A stretch of 17,953 nucleotides of DNA from Oscillospiraceae bacterium (GTDB taxonomy: Bacteria > Bacillota > Clostridia > Oscillospirales > Ruminococcaceae): assembly GCA_900768705.1 (NCBI GenBank), contig CAAGEB010000103.1, positions 1 to 17,953 on the forward strand, given 5' to 3'. The notes under the pieces were generated by a model, which saw only the letters and a program-made list of their open reading frames with translations, did no database searches and had not been told where the DNA came from. The translations under genes were made by a program, and so were the position numbers. Numbering within the stretch: position 1 is the stretch's first letter; each line of letters opens with the position of its first letter. Below, in pieces: positions 1 to 7,882 of this stretch.

Positions 1-172
1 TACAATGAGGACGACGCAAGGCTGACGCCTTGCTAGGACGAATTGTGCAAGATGACGGAAAATATGCAAGCAAGCGAATGGCAAAGGCGTTAGCCGTTAA
101 TTGTGCGGTGTTGCCTTAATATTATTTGCACGGCGGATACGGCAGAGGCTAATTACCCAAGGAGGATTATAT
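1..172. other. Gap upstream of tail genes; possible 3' end of an upstream ORF
   Basis: I recognise no gene here. A frame open from base 1 ends at a TAG at 34-36 and could be the last residues of an upstream phage gene, but it is too short to judge. A perfect 7-bp hairpin (GCAAGGC, loop TGAC, GCCTTGC) lies at 16-33, flanked by ACAAT at 2-6 and ATTGT at 41-45. It has no T-tract, so it is not an obvious terminator. The rest is short broken frames up to the ribosome binding site at 160-165. Confidence 0.3.
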
Positions 173-517
173 ATGCAGATTACAATTGACGGAGTTCCCT
201 TTTCCAATGTCACGGAGCTTAATGTGAAACGGGAAATGCGGCGGACGGAAATCCGCTACAACACACGGGGCGATATGCTGATAGACCTTGTGAACAGGAA
301 GTACTTACTGGAGGTGGGCTTCGGTCTTCTGACCGAAGCCGAGCTTTCTGCCCTGCGTTCGCTTTCCGAAAAAATTTTCGTATCGGTAACATTTGACGCT
401 CCCGAAGGACGGATTACGGAGGATTTTCATATTTCCGACGAGCCTGCGCCCTTTGTTTCAACGGTGAACGGAATAAAAATGTACGGCGGCGTAAGGCTTA
501 CATTAAAACAAAAATAA
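173..517 (+). CDS. Small phage tail-associated protein (DUF6711-like?)
   Basis: A 114-residue protein of unknown biochemical role, probably part of a phage tail or tail-like particle. I chose the ATG at 173 because AAGGAGG lies 7 bases upstream and the product then begins MQITIDGVPF. An in-frame ATG at 101 would add 24 residues with no similar ribosome site. There is no signal peptide or membrane segment; the chain reads as mostly beta strand (ITIDGV, FVSVTFDA, GVRLTL). Such short beta-rich proteins often sit just before baseplate genes in clostridial prophages, and the next gene starts 13 bases after this stop. The resemblance to the DUF6711 tail family is from memory and tentative. The phage-tail assignment rests mainly on the downstream neighbour. 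Confidence 0.6.
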   Translation: MQITIDGVPFSNVTELNVKREMRRTEIRYNTRGDMLIDLVNRKYLLEVGFGLLTEAELSALRSLSEKIFVSVTFDAPEGRITEDFHISDEPAPFVSTVNGIKMYGGVRLTLKQK

Positions 518-530
518 GGAGAATACAACT

Positions 531-2480
531 ATGATTGATGTTTCGGACAATTTCAAAACACTGGCACAGCAGAACGGAAGGCAGGTTTACTGCAAAATCA
601 CCGCAGGAATCGAGACATTTCTTGATGATCGGATACTGGAATTTGATTTTGACGATGTAATTCACCCCGACTGGTTCACAGTGGGGACGACCTGCTCCAA
701 TCGTTTCGCCTTTACCGTGCTTTACAGCGGGGAGCTGAAACCCGGGGACAGGGTGGAGCCGTTTATCAGCTTTGACGGAGAGGAATGGTGTCCGCTGGGG
801 ATTTTCTATGTTTCAAGGCGATATATCCGAGGAAAACATGCCTCAATCACCTGCTACGACAAAATGTACTTTTTGGATATGGAATATTCCTGTACCCTTT
901 CAATGCCCTCTGATACGGAAGCAATACTTCAAGACGCCTGCAGGCAGGGAGAAATATCCTGCGAGGGCTTCGGAACAGCTCTGAAAATCAGCAATATTCC
1001 CGAAAACGCCACAGTCCGTGATATAATCGGGTACATTGCGGCAATCAACCGTGGCTGTGCGAAAATTTCCAGAGACGGTATGCTTATCAACAGAAAATAT
1101 TCCTCGGAGGTGGATTTCATTCTCTCCGCCGCAAACTGCATTGATTACAGCAGAAATATGTCAAAATCAAAGATACAGAGAATTGTGTGCGACAACGGAA
1201 GAAAAATTCTGGAAAAGGGCAGCGGAGCGGTGACTGATACACTGGAGCTTTACAACCCCTTTATGAATACTCCCCGACTGGAGGTTATCTACACTCTGCT
1301 GAATAATTTCAGCTTCTTCGGCGCAGAGGCTGAAATACAGGGTATGCCCTTTCTGGAATCCGGAGATGTGATTAAGCTTTCCGAAAGCGACGACGAATAT
1401 TACAAAATCGTTATCAGCGAAATCGAATACCACTATGACGGAGGACTTACCGCTCATATCTCCTCGAGAAACCGTGCATATTCCGAAGCGGCGGTGCATA
1501 CCGATGATCTGGAAGCGGCTGTCCGCATTCTGAAGCTTTCAGAGCTATCCCACATCAGACGGATAAACGAGAATGAAATCAATCTTTCGCAGAGCAGCAC
1601 CGTAATTGCGGATTTTTCCTTTGAAACGGATCGCAAGGATACATTTGCACAGCTGGACATTAATTTCACTCTTAACGGCAGCAGCGACAATGTTGTTAAT
1701 TTCCGAATATATGTAAACGGAGAATGTGAGCGGGAATTGGTTCACATGACCTGCGGAGAATACAGGGAGCTTATTCACATTTATCATCTGGCAGACAAGC
1801 TCCCTGCCGGGAAAAACCGCATTTATGCGGAAGCGTTCACCACAGAGGGTACGATGTACATTCACCCCAAAATGCTGCTGGCAACGCTGGTTATGCAGGG
1901 AATCGAAACGGAAAGCGGTAATTATATTCTTTGTTCAAACGAGGATAAATCAGCGTTAATTTACGGCTGCGGTGCAGAAAAAGTTCAGACTTTGCCGCCT
2001 TCTTCCGGAAGCTATGTATATTCCGTTGTAGATGAAATTGTCGGAACGCAGGACGGGGAAAGCATTCCCGCTTTGCGGCTTTATAAGCAGTTCCGTTTGT
2101 CCGAATCCTACGATAATTACACCGACAGCATAATCGGTTATATTGATGGAGTAGATTTGACGGATTATTCCAAATTGGTTGTTTCGTATAATGTTTTTAC
2201 TGAGCATAACGCCCTTCCCTCTGTGGCATATTTTGCTTTTGGAGAGCAGGCGGCGGTAACTCCGCAGACTGCATATAACTGGTCCGGATGGACGCTTATG
2301 GGGGAAAGCAGCGTAACCGCCGATCTTTCCAAGCCTGCTTCTATAAATCCGGATAAATTTACCGTGGATATAAGCAATATTACGGGAGTTCAGAGACTGA
2401 ATTTCGGACTGTATCACGGCAATGCCGTATGGGCTTATGCCGTGGGACTGTTTATTACGCAAATTGAGCTTATAGAATAA
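531..2480 (+). CDS. Phage tail baseplate/hub-like protein with C-terminal beta module
   Basis: A 649-residue structural protein, probably the tail hub or distal-tail/fibre-attachment component of a siphovirus-type prophage or tail-like particle. The first ~320 residues resemble hub proteins: a leading segment that repeatedly pairs a programmed surface (GDRVEPFISFDGEEW, then PLGIFYVSRR) with ITCYDKMYFLD, followed by a domain with NIPENATVRDIIGYIAAING-like spacing. Residues ~340-450 look like a separate beta sandwich, and ~480-649, rich in Tyr, Ser and Trp, resemble C-terminal carbohydrate or receptor-binding modules. The AAGGAG ribosome site overlaps the upstream stop codon, so the two genes are translationally close. 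The gene is last in its direction and ends directly at a strong terminator. No lysis genes, integrase or further tail fibres follow. Function is inferred from domain style; no catalytic motif is visible. Confidence 0.65.
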   Translation: MIDVSDNFKTLAQQNGRQVYCKITAGIETFLDDRILEFDFDDVIHPDWFTVGTTCSNRFAFTVLYSGELKPGDRVEPFISFDGEEWCPLGIFYVSRRYIRGKHASITCYDKMYFLDMEYSCTLSMPSDTEAILQDACRQGEISCEGFGTALKISNIPENATVRDIIGYIAAINRGCAKISRDGMLINRKYSSEVDFILSAANCIDYSRNMSKSKIQRIVCDNGRKILEKGSGAVTDTLELYNPFMNTPRLEVIYTLLNNFSFFGAEAEIQGMPFLESGDVIKLSESDDEYYKIVISEIEYHYDGGLTAHISSRNRAYSEAAVHTDDLEAAVRILKLSELSHIRRINENEINLSQSSTVIADFSFETDRKDTFAQLDINFTLNGSSDNVVNFRIYVNGECERELVHMTCGEYRELIHIYHLADKLPAGKNRIYAEAFTTEGTMYIHPKMLLATLVMQGIETESGNYILCSNEDKSALIYGCGAEKVQTLPPSSGSYVYSVVDEIVGTQDGESIPALRLYKQFRLSESYDNYTDSIIGYIDGVDLTDYSKLVVSYNVFTEHNALPSVAYFAFGEQAAVTPQTAYNWSGWTLMGESSVTADLSKPASINPDKFTVDISNITGVQRLNFGLYHGNAVWAYAVGLFITQIELIE

Positions 2481-2486
2481 AACAAA

Positions 2487-2516
2487 GACCCGAGGCTTAA
2501 TGCTTCGGGTCCTTTT
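2487..2516. terminator. Bidirectional terminator between tail module and rnf operon
   Basis: A 10-bp stem (GACCCGAGGC / GCTTCGGGTC, one G-T pair) with loop TTAAT is followed by CTTTT on the + strand. On the - strand the same stem is followed by TTTGTTTT. It starts 7 bases after the tail-protein stop and would stop both converging transcripts. The stem overlaps the last codons of the small Cys-rich gene on the - strand, whose stop codon lies partly in the loop. Confidence 0.85.
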
Positions 2517-2625
2517 CATAGTATCTGCATACGGAACAGCCCGGCCCTCCTCTTGACAGATCCTCCAGAGTACACAGTCCGTCCTTCTGCCAGCGGCAGT
2601 CCTCGCCGCAGGTTATAATATTCAC
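2497..2625 (-). CDS. Small Cys-rich protein (42 aa)
   Basis: A 42-residue protein starting with GTG, preceded by an AGAGGTGA ribosome site about 6 bases upstream. It begins MNIITCGEDCRWQKDGLCTLEDL and has Cys at residues 6, 10, 18, 30 and 33 (spacing CxxxC, C, CxxC), suggesting metal or cluster binding. Short clostridial proteins with the same opening (TC-x2-DC-x4-DG-C-L) are common and of unknown function; some are mis-labelled in databases as hydroxymyristoyl-ACP dehydratases. It lies 69 bases after rnfB with no promoter or strong terminator between, so it is probably the last cistron of the rnf transcript. Its 3' end doubles as the terminator stem. A role with Rnf, for example Fe-S handling, is conceivable but unsupported. 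Confidence 0.65.
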   Translation of the reverse strand: MNIITCGEDCRWQKDGLCTLEDLSRGGPGCSVCRYYEKDPKH

Positions 2626-2654
2626 CGAATCACCTCTCTGCAACATTACCCTTA

Positions 2655-2694
2655 TTATTTCACATGATCCGGGAATATTGCACGGATGAAATAA
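2655..2694 (-). other. Intercistronic hairpin after rnfB
   Basis: Immediately beyond the rnfB stop codon is an inverted repeat, TTATTTCA at 2655-2662 and TGAAATAA at 2687-2694, with inner arms TCCG / CGGA and a small bulge. No T-tract follows on the - strand, so it is more likely an mRNA-stabilising or processing hairpin than a terminator. Confidence 0.4.
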
Positions 2695-3516
2695 TTACCT
2701 GCTGCATTCCATCGGCTTATCCGAAATCACAATACACTTTCTCGGACATACCGACGCACATACGCCGCAGTTCGTACACTTTGAATAATCGATTGAAGCG
2801 TGATTGTCGTTTACGGCAATTGCACCCGAGGGGCATTTCTTCTCGCAGATTTTGCAGCCGATACAGCTGTTTTTGCAGATGTCCTTAGCAATTTTTCCCG
2901 GATCCCGTGAAGAACATCTCACATCGACTTTCTGATTTACGGGTCTTATCACAATCAGCTTATTGGGACAAACCGCCGCACACCTTCCGCAGCCCAGACA
3001 TTTGTCGGGATTTACCACTGCAACGCCGTTAACAATGGAAATGGCGTTGTTGTCGCACACCGCCGCACAGTCTCCGTAACCATCGCAGCCCGTCCGACAG
3101 GTTCCCTTGCCGTTGTAAAAGCGTTCCACCGCAGCGCAGGAAGGCGTTCCCGTGAAGATATACCGTTCCTCCGTTGCTCCGATACAGCCGTTGCAGCGTA
3201 CAAAGGCAATTTCCCGCTCCGCTTCCAGAGCCTCCGTTCCCATTATTTCCGCCAACTTTGCCGCAGCCGCAGAACCGCCCGGCTTGCACTTGTTGGTGGG
3301 AGCTTTGCCTTCCGCAACCGCCTTTGCATAACCCTCGCAGCCCGAAAAGCCGCAGGAGCCGCAGTTGGCATTGGGAAGAGCTTCGGTAATTCTGGCTACG
3401 GTTTCATCGGTTTCCACGGCAAAAAGCTTTGTTCCCAGCAGAAGAAGTCCTCCCGCCGCCGCTCCGATTGCCGCAAAAATCAGCACCGGGAGAATATAAG
3501 TCATAAAAATTTCCAT
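2695..3516 (-). CDS. rnfB: Rnf complex subunit B, iron-sulfur protein
   Basis: RnfB (273 aa) is the electron-entry subunit of the Rnf ferredoxin:NAD+ oxidoreductase and accepts electrons from reduced ferredoxin at the cytoplasmic face. The N-terminus (~residues 5-30) is one membrane helix. A 4Fe-4S domain follows with C52, C55, C60 and C77 (CxxCx4Cx16C), characteristic of RnfB. Ferredoxin-type motifs follow: C173-C183 (CLGCGRCAAVCP), C218-C228 (CIGCKICEKKCP) and C247-C257 (CTNCGVCASVCP), with another Cys-rich group at 140-154. Start ATG at 3516 overlaps the rnfA stop by one base and has GGGGGTG upstream. Length and layout match clostridial RnfB. Last of the six rnf genes. Confidence 0.97.
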   Translation of the reverse strand: MEIFMTYILPVLIFAAIGAAAGGLLLLGTKLFAVETDETVARITEALPNANCGSCGFSGCEGYAKAVAEGKAPTNKCKPGGSAAAAKLAEIMGTEALEAEREIAFVRCNGCIGATEERYIFTGTPSCAAVERFYNGKGTCRTGCDGYGDCAAVCDNNAISIVNGVAVVNPDKCLGCGRCAAVCPNKLIVIRPVNQKVDVRCSSRDPGKIAKDICKNSCIGCKICEKKCPSGAIAVNDNHASIDYSKCTNCGVCASVCPRKCIVISDKPMECSR

Positions 3517-4121
3517 TATGCACCCCCGAATAATCCATCAACCAGTCCGCCGAAGCCCACAAAGGACAGCGACACGATAGAAGCAGCCACCAGCGTTATG
3601 GGCATTCCCGAAAACGCCTTGGGAACATTGCACCGCTCCAGTCTTCCCCGTATTCCCGAGAAGATAAGCATTGCAGCAAGGAAGCCTATTCCGCCGCCCA
3701 GCGCACTTACAATACTTTCAAGGAAGGTGTAGTTATTATCGATATTCAGCAGGGTAACGCCCAGCACCGCACAGTTTGTGGTAATCAGCGGAAGATATAC
3801 TCCCAGAGATTTATACAATGCCGGAATGTATTTTTTCAGCACCATTTCAATCAGCTGAACAAACAGGGCAATAATAAGTATGAACAGAATGGTGTTCAGA
3901 TAGGAAAGTCCCATAGGCACCAGGAAGAAATGATACAGCGGGTAGGTTACGGCGGTTGCAAGCACCATTACCGCAGTTACCGCACAGCCCATTCCCAGTG
4001 AGCCCTGCGTGGTTTTGGAAACGCCCAGAAACGGACATATTCCCATAAACTTTGACAGCACGAAGTTGTCGGTGAGTATTCCCGTCAGGAGAATAATCAT
4101 CATACTTTTTGCAAGCTCCAT
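3516..4121 (-). CDS. rnfA: Rnf complex subunit A, integral membrane protein
   Basis: RnfA (201 aa) is a polytopic membrane subunit which, together with RnfE, forms the inverted-repeat core that carries electrons and couples them to Na+ or H+ transport. Six hydrophobic segments are visible. The conserved half-motifs FMGICPFLG (C29) and LPLITTNCAVLG (C117) carry the Cys residues that, in studied Rnf/Nqr complexes, help hold an intramembrane [2Fe-2S] cluster shared with RnfE. The start overlaps the rnfE stop by one base and its own stop overlaps the rnfB start by one base, so translational coupling is very likely. Confidence 0.97.
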   Translation of the reverse strand: MELAKSMMIILLTGILTDNFVLSKFMGICPFLGVSKTTQGSLGMGCAVTAVMVLATAVTYPLYHFFLVPMGLSYLNTILFILIIALFVQLIEMVLKKYIPALYKSLGVYLPLITTNCAVLGVTLLNIDNNYTFLESIVSALGGGIGFLAAMLIFSGIRGRLERCNVPKAFSGMPITLVAASIVSLSFVGFGGLVDGLFGGA

Positions 4122-4849
4122 TATTCTCCCTCCTTTCTATCCTCTACCGACTTTTCTGCTTCAACCGGCTTTGTAATTACTGCTTCCACAGACCTTCCGC
4201 AGGAAGCCTCGGAGCAGGCGTCCTTATTGGGACAAGCCGCACATCCGGCAGCCTCCGGAGGCTTGCGGTTGGCTATTTTGTTCACCAGTGCGATTACGCA
4301 GCCCAGTACGAAAAATCCTCCCGCAGGAAGTATGAATATGGTCATAGGCTCCATAAAATCGGGGCAAATCTGCATACCGAACCATGTTCCCGAACCGATT
4401 ATCTCACGGATCGACCCAACGCACAGCAGTGCCAGTGTAAAGCCGATTCCCATTCCTGCCCCGTCCAGCACAGAAGCCGCCACATTGTTCTTTGAAGCGA
4501 ACATCTCCGCTCTTCCGAGAATAATGCAGTTTACCGTTATAAGCGGCAGATAAATGCCCAGTGCGTCGTAAATCGGCGGAAGATATGCTTGAAGCAGCAA
4601 TCCCACCAGCGTTACAAAGCCCGCTATAATCACAATATAGCATGGCAGACGAACCTGCTTTGGTATAACCTTTTTCAGCAAGGAAATAACCGCATTGGAG
4701 CAGATAAGTACAAATGTTGCCGCAGCTCCCATTCCTATGGCGTTGGAAGCCATGGTGGTAATCGCCAGCGTGGGACACATTCCCAGCAATGTTACCAGTG
4801 TGGGATTTTCCTTAATCAGTCCCTTGGTAAATTCCTTCATATAGCTCAC
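4121..4849 (-). CDS. rnfE: Rnf complex subunit E with Cys-rich C-terminal extension
   Basis: RnfE (242 aa) is the membrane partner and paralogue of RnfA. It shows the matching motifs TLLGMCPTLAI (C25) and LPLITVNCIILGRAE (C108) and about six membrane helices. The family core is ~200 residues; here about 45 more follow the last helix, containing C203, C206, C212 and C217 (CxxCx5Cx4C), then a charged, low-complexity tail. The Cys group could bind metal or Fe-S near the cytoplasmic surface. The start overlaps the rnfG stop by four bases (ATG at 4849; rnfG stop at 4846), so the two are translationally coupled. Confidence 0.96.
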   Translation of the reverse strand: MSYMKEFTKGLIKENPTLVTLLGMCPTLAITTMASNAIGMGAAATFVLICSNAVISLLKKVIPKQVRLPCYIVIIAGFVTLVGLLLQAYLPPIYDALGIYLPLITVNCIILGRAEMFASKNNVAASVLDGAGMGIGFTLALLCVGSIREIIGSGTWFGMQICPDFMEPMTIFILPAGGFFVLGCVIALVNKIANRKPPEAAGCAACPNKDACSEASCGRSVEAVITKPVEAEKSVEDRKEGE

Positions 4850-5454
4850 TGAAAATCACCTCCGCATTTTTTGTACGCTTCCAGCGCAATATTGACTGCC
4901 TTTGCCACGCCCTTTGAAGAGAAGGTTGCCGATGTTACCGCCTGAACCTCTCCCTGTGCGGAGGGTTCGCTTTTCACGATAACCGCTTCTCCCGATATTC
5001 CCTTGAATTTATCCAGAAATTCGGGATTGTTGGTCTTGGTTCCCAGACCGGGAGTTTCCTCTCCCACGGACACTATGGACACGCCGCTTACCTTGTCGTC
5101 CTTAACTCCCACCATTATGTCAAAGCCGTTCTTATAGCCCTTTACCACCGTTTCAAAGGCAAGAGAACCGTCGTTTTTGCGGATAACCTTGGATATGCGG
5201 GATAAATCTCCTTCGGAGAAAAGCTCCGACCATTTTTCGGCGGGAACCACGGAATAATCGTCGCTTGTGCCTCCGTAAATCTCAATTACCGCAGCGGACT
5301 GCTTGTCGGTGAGAATGTTGGAGGTGTCCACATAGGTCATATTGTACACCACGATTATCAGAAAGGAAATCAGCGCAGCAATTGCCGCCAGAACCAGTGC
5401 GGGCTTTATGCCGACCTTTTCCTGAGTATTGGTGACTGTTTTATTTTCGCTCAC
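4846..5454 (-). CDS. rnfG: Rnf complex subunit G, FMN-binding protein
   Basis: RnfG (202 aa) is the membrane-anchored flavoprotein subunit. One transmembrane helix spans ~residues 17-38; the rest forms the extracytoplasmic FMN-binding domain. The motifs GEETPGLGTK (131-140) and VTSATFSSKGV (173-183) are typical. Thr177 in TSAT is the expected site of covalent FMN attachment through a phosphoester bond, by comparison with RnfG/NqrC. The more usual sequence is SGAT, here TSAT. The start overlaps the rnfD stop (ATGA). No flavin transferase (ApbE) gene is in this window, so it must be supplied from elsewhere. Confidence 0.96.
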   Translation of the reverse strand: MSENKTVTNTQEKVGIKPALVLAAIAALISFLIIVVYNMTYVDTSNILTDKQSAAVIEIYGGTSDDYSVVPAEKWSELFSEGDLSRISKVIRKNDGSLAFETVVKGYKNGFDIMVGVKDDKVSGVSIVSVGEETPGLGTKTNNPEFLDKFKGISGEAVIVKSEPSAQGEVQAVTSATFSSKGVAKAVNIALEAYKKCGGDFQ

Positions 5455-6425
5455 TGCTCTGCCTCCTTTTCCGTTTTCTTTGCCTTTACGGGCTTCAGGC
5501 TGCCAAGAGCTTTCGGAGCCGTGAAACGCTCAATCAGGGGCGTGAGGCAGTTCATTACCAGAATTGAGAAGGAAACGCCCTCGGGCATTGAAGCAAACTG
5601 CCGTATCAGGAAAGTGATAACGCCGCAGCCGATTCCGAAAATCAGCTTGCCCTTTGTTGTAATGGGCGTAGTGGCATAGTCCGTTGCCATAAATACCGCT
5701 CCCAGAACCAGACCGCCGCTCATAAGCTGATAAAGCATAAAATTCACATCAAAGCCGCCGTAAAGCAGGGACAGCACCGCTACAGTGCCGATAAACGCCA
5801 CCGGCGTAACGGGACGGATAACGCCCCTTATTATCAGATAAATTCCTCCCAGCAGCAGAGCCGCAATACAGGTTTCTCCCAGACATCCGCTGCGTACACC
5901 CAGTAACATATCCAGCAGCGAAGGCAGCTCCTCTGCGGAGGCTGCCAGAGGCGTTGCCGAGGTTACGGCGTCTGCGCCCTGCTGCCACGAAAAGGGTGCG
6001 GCGTAGCTGTTCATTGCCGCCGTAAAGGACAACATAAGCACAATACGGGCAGTTATTGCAGGGTTTGCAAAATTCTGACCTATTCCTCCGAACAGGCATT
6101 TTGTCACCACAATTGCCACAAAGCAGCCTATAACCGCCATATAAATCGGAAGATCCACAGGCAGATTAAACGCCAGCAGCATTCCGGTAACTATTGCCGA
6201 CAAATCGGATACGGTTTTTTCACGCTTGGTAATTATTGTAAACAGCCACTCGAACACAACGCAGCAGGTACAGCAGATAACCGTGAGCATAAGAGCCTTT
6301 AGTCCGAAAATTACAATGCTCGCCACAAGTGCGGGACATAATGCTATAATCACATCCAGCATGATATTCTGGGTGGTTCGTCCGCTTCGGATATGAGGCG
6401 AAGCTTCAACTATTATTTTTCCCAT
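5451..6425 (-). CDS. rnfD: Rnf complex subunit D, membrane flavoprotein
   Basis: RnfD (324 aa) is a polytopic membrane subunit carrying covalent FMN and part of the ion-translocating core. I chose the start at 6425 (MGKIIVEASPHIRSG) because it has a GAAGGGAAGTGA ribosome site, lies 5 bases after the rnfC stop and matches the conserved N-terminus; upstream in-frame starts would lie inside rnfC. Visible motifs: GGIGQNFANPA (113-123) and DAVTSATPLAA (152-162), where Thr158 is the predicted FMN-linked residue. About eight to ten hydrophobic helices are present. Length matches the family. Confidence 0.96.
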   Translation of the reverse strand: MGKIIVEASPHIRSGRTTQNIMLDVIIALCPALVASIVIFGLKALMLTVICCTCCVVFEWLFTIITKREKTVSDLSAIVTGMLLAFNLPVDLPIYMAVIGCFVAIVVTKCLFGGIGQNFANPAITARIVLMLSFTAAMNSYAAPFSWQQGADAVTSATPLAASAEELPSLLDMLLGVRSGCLGETCIAALLLGGIYLIIRGVIRPVTPVAFIGTVAVLSLLYGGFDVNFMLYQLMSGGLVLGAVFMATDYATTPITTKGKLIFGIGCGVITFLIRQFASMPEGVSFSILVMNCLTPLIERFTAPKALGSLKPVKAKKTEKEAEQ

Positions 6426-6430
6426 ACAAA

Positions 6431-7735
6431 TCACTTCCCTTCCTGCTTCATTTTGCTTTGCCGCAGGAAATCCTTGGCAAGCTGATTTTTCTCCGCAAGG
6501 TGCCGTTTTGCGGGACATACAAAGCTGCAGGCTCCGCAGTTCATACAAAGATTGACCTTGAGACGCTCCAGTGCCTCTGCGTCACGGGCGTCATACGCCG
6601 ATTCCAGCTCCGTGGGAAGAAGATTTACCGCACAGGCTCTCACGCACCGTCCGCAGCGTATGCAAGCGGTTTCTTTCGGTGTTTTGCTGCTGCCGAAAAG
6701 CAGTACGGCGTTGTTGGTTTTTCCCAGAGGAGTATCTCCGTCAAAGGCGTTCACACCCATCATAGGTCCGCCAAGCACAATTCTGTCAGGCTGCTTCCTT
6801 ACATCAGCGAAGCCCACCACGCAATGCAGCGGAGTTCCTATCGGAACAAAAAAGTTGGCGGGAGACTTTACAATATCCCCGTCAAGGGTTATTCTTCTCT
6901 GAACCAGCGGTATTCCCGTCTTTATGTAGCTGTAAATAAATCCTGCCGTGGATACATTCATCACAATGCACCCCACATCGGAGGGAAGCTTTCCTTCCTC
7001 CATTACCCGTCCGGTAAGGGTATGGATAAGCACTTTTTCCGCTCCCTGCGGATATGCACCGGGAAGGGTTTTTACGGTTATGTTGGGATATTTCACGGTA
7101 AGCTGCTCCAGCTTTGCAATCGCCTTGGGCTTATCCGCTTCGATACCGATAATCGCCTCGGGAATATCCAGCTTCCGGAGAACCATATTTATTCCCGCCA
7201 ACACATTGTCCGTGTTTTCCATAAGCTCACGGTAATCGCTGGTAATGTAAGGCTCGCACTCTGCGCCGTTCAGCAAAAGATAATCTATGTGAACCTTTTC
7301 CCGATCGTATGCCAGCTTGACATGGGAAGGAAATCCTGCTCCGCCCAGACCCACAGAGCCGCTTTCCCTGACCGCTTTCAGAAAATCCTCACGGGTCTCC
7401 ACCTTCGGCGGCTTCAGTTCACCGTACATCTCATGCTTGTTGTCGTTGGCTATTACCACGGTTTTTACAAGCCGTCCGCCCACATTCATAACATCCTTGA
7501 TTTCCTGCACCGTTCCGCTGACCGACGCATGAATCGGAACAGACATAAAAGCCCCGCTGTCTCCGATTTTCTGACCGATTTTCACGCTGTCACCCACGGC
7601 GACGCAGGGTTCGCAGGGTGCGCCGATATGCTGGAGCATACTTATAGCTACGATCTCCGGATCGGGAATTTTCCGGGTTTTCTGTTCCGCTGAGCCGCTG
7701 AAATGCGGCAGCTTTACGGAATGTAGTCTTGCCAA
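6431..7735 (-). CDS. rnfC: Rnf complex subunit C, NADH/FMN and Fe-S protein
   Basis: RnfC (434 aa) is the peripheral subunit that passes electrons to NAD+. I chose the TTG at 7735 because GAGGTGAT lies 5 bases upstream and the resulting product (MARLHSVKLPHFSG) aligns with the family N-terminus; an ATG further upstream would add ~13 or more unlikely residues. Motifs: GLGGAGFPSHVK (129-140) for flavin/nucleotide binding, NGAECEPYITSD (157-167), and two 4Fe-4S sets, C358/C361/C364/C368 and C397/C400/C403/C407. It lacks the long Ala/Lys-rich C-terminal extension of proteobacterial RnfC, as in other clostridia. First gene of the operon. Confidence 0.96.
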   Translation of the reverse strand: MARLHSVKLPHFSGSAEQKTRKIPDPEIVAISMLQHIGAPCEPCVAVGDSVKIGQKIGDSGAFMSVPIHASVSGTVQEIKDVMNVGGRLVKTVVIANDNKHEMYGELKPPKVETREDFLKAVRESGSVGLGGAGFPSHVKLAYDREKVHIDYLLLNGAECEPYITSDYRELMENTDNVLAGINMVLRKLDIPEAIIGIEADKPKAIAKLEQLTVKYPNITVKTLPGAYPQGAEKVLIHTLTGRVMEEGKLPSDVGCIVMNVSTAGFIYSYIKTGIPLVQRRITLDGDIVKSPANFFVPIGTPLHCVVGFADVRKQPDRIVLGGPMMGVNAFDGDTPLGKTNNAVLLFGSSKTPKETACIRCGRCVRACAVNLLPTELESAYDARDAEALERLKVNLCMNCGACSFVCPAKRHLAEKNQLAKDFLRQSKMKQEGK

Positions 7736-7775
7736 ATAAATCACCTCGTTGTTATTATACGGCGTTTGCCGCTTC

Positions 7776-7781
7776 ATTATA
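7776..7781 (-). promoter_or_regulatory. Likely -10 box of the rnf operon promoter
   Basis: A TATAAT (read on the - strand) lies ~41 bases upstream of the rnfC start, just beyond the terminator of the preceding gene. The best -35 candidate, TTTTCT with a 16-base spacer, is poor and overlaps the terminator T-tract. A second TATAAT nearer the start codon would place transcription start inside the ribosome site, so I favour the first. An imperfect palindrome GGCAAACGCC follows and could influence expression. Confidence 0.5.
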
Positions 7782-7798
7782 TTACTAAAAATGCCCAA

Positions 7799-7829
7799 GA
7801 AAATCCGCCGTCCCACCGGACGGCGGATT
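7799..7829 (-). terminator. Terminator of the GHKL/SNF2-like operon
   Basis: A perfect 12-bp GC-rich stem (AATCCGCCGTCC / GGACGGCGGATT) with a 4-base loop runs into TTTTC on the - strand, 53 bases after the stop of the GHKL ATPase gene. It separates that operon from rnf. The stem is symmetric and could also act on the + strand, although no + gene needs it. Confidence 0.9.
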
Positions 7830-7882
7830 CAATCCTCTTGATTATGGGCTTATATAAAAGCCGTGATTGCAATAATCTTTTA

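Noticed and set aside
2520..2700. Phage attachment site between the tail module and rnf
   Set aside because: No tRNA, direct repeat or integrase is visible here; the stretch is explained by the small Cys-rich gene and the rnfB hairpin.
6458..7693. A 411-codon open frame on the + strand
   Set aside because: Antisense to rnfC, which has its complete Fe-S and flavin motifs; no ribosome site or family resemblance for the + frame.
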